DNA of 64,000 nucleotides from contig NZ_QMEM01000004.1 in assembly GCF_003390915.1 (NCBI RefSeq), positions 1 to 64,000 on the forward strand, read 5' to 3'. Below the pieces are notes generated by a model that ran no database searches, was not told where the DNA came from, and was given only the letters and a program-made list of their open reading frames with translations. Shown one piece after another: positions 63,745-64,000 of the stretch; positions within the stretch are counted from its first letter, which is position 1; each line of letters begins with the position of its first letter. Position numbers and translations under genes: made by a program. Source of the DNA: Lewinella sp. IMCC34183 (GTDB lineage Bacteria; Bacteroidota; Bacteroidia; Chitinophagales; Saprospiraceae).

Positions 63745-64000
63745 CTAACCCGCGTTTTTCGGCCCGTCGAGCAGCAGGTCCACGTCCTCCATCAGGTGAT
63801 TTACCTCTTCCTCTACCAGACCGCTGGCGTAGGACCGGACGTATCCGTTGCGGTCGACCAATACAATGTATCCGCTGTGGTCGAAGCCGCCCGGCGCGTC
63901 GGGATTCTCCAGCGCAACGCTGAGGTATTCCTCGTCCAGGTCGTATATCTCGAACTTATCGCCCTGGATAAAGTGCCAGCGGTTGAAGTCGGTGATGCCC
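63745..64000 (-). CDS. SCO1/SenC-like protein, C-terminal part
   Basis: This is the last 84 residues of a gene whose start lies beyond the right edge. The visible ending includes GITDFNRWHFIQGDKFEIYD, PGGFDHSGYIVLVDRNGYVR and SYASGLVEEEVNHLMEDVDL. The histidine in F-DHSGYIVLVD, at the place of the third copper ligand, and the thioredoxin-like strand order fit SCO1/SenC proteins, which deliver copper to cytochrome oxidase. The CxxxC motif would lie in the missing part. The stop is one base after the HD gene stop (convergent). Confidence 0.8.
   Translation of the reverse strand, partial: GITDFNRWHFIQGDKFEIYDLDEEYLSVALENPDAPGGFDHSGYIVLVDRNGYVRSYASGLVEEEVNHLMEDVDLLLDGPKNAG

Overview
The window looks like chromosome of a GC-rich member of the Bacteroidota, most likely a marine Lewinella/Saprospiria-type bacterium. 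Three things point that way. First, a T9SS type A sorting domain sits at the end of a secreted DUF1501 protein, next to a DUF1800 partner. Second, Bacteroidota-type promoters (TTTG or TTG, 18-20 nt, TAnnTTTG) recur before genes, and ribosome-binding sites are weak or absent. Third, the gene orders recF-DUF721 and eno-ftsB-sucD are typical of the group. The genus is inference; no rRNA is present. No tRNA, insertion sequence, prophage or CRISPR array was recognised.

Region 1 (1-15184, minus strand) is one open frame running off the left edge, at least 5061 codons with a signal peptide. It encodes a giant secreted multidomain protein. The N-terminal half carries a concanavalin-like domain, Ig-like folds, a sorbosone-dehydrogenase-like propeller, choice-of-anchor domains, a malectin-like domain and three copies of a module I cannot name. 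The second half is five cassettes of thrombospondin type 3 repeats, a carbohydrate-binding-like module and PKD domains. PKD number rises along the chain (1, 1, 2, 2, at least 4), and the last copies are near-identical 264-nt tandem repeats. Nearly every plus-strand open frame here is a shadow.

Region 2 (15185-41565) is a divergent 1.2-kb control region followed by a plus-strand exopolysaccharide cluster. It encodes a Wza-like outer-membrane lipoprotein, a Wzc-like tyrosine kinase, a Wzx-like flippase, a Wzy-like polymerase, eight glycosyltransferases, a WcaF-like acetyltransferase, a WcaJ-like priming transferase, and nucleotide-sugar enzymes. The enzymes are Gmd and Fcl for GDP-fucose, and Ugd and Uxs for UDP-glucuronate and UDP-xylose. 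The polymer therefore probably contains fucose and glucuronate and/or xylose. A DUF1800/DUF1501 pair with its own candidate promoter and terminator interrupts the cluster between gmd and uxs. A strong hairpin terminator closes the cluster at 41531-41565.

Region 3 (41613-47331) is mainly housekeeping: sucD, a FtsB/DivIC-like protein, eno and carA on the minus strand, then a GMC oxidoreductase on plus.

Region 4 (47328-55560) holds two tandem paralogous subtilisin-like peptidases (one apparently without a signal peptide, one a lipoprotein), a Tat-exported sugar isomerase-like protein with a small membrane protein, and an exported TPR-CHAT peptidase-like protein.

Region 5 (55649-64000) holds dapD, recF, a DUF721 protein, endonuclease III, a lipoprotein, ssb, a secreted protein with a bulb-lectin-like C-terminus, nadC, an HD-like protein and the C-terminus of a SCO1-like protein. 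The non-coding DNA is notable here. An array of four TAAACG words spaced exactly 10 bp lies upstream of ssb. Three intergenic spacers in regions 3 and 5 carry elements built from repeated short words plus inverted copies of them.
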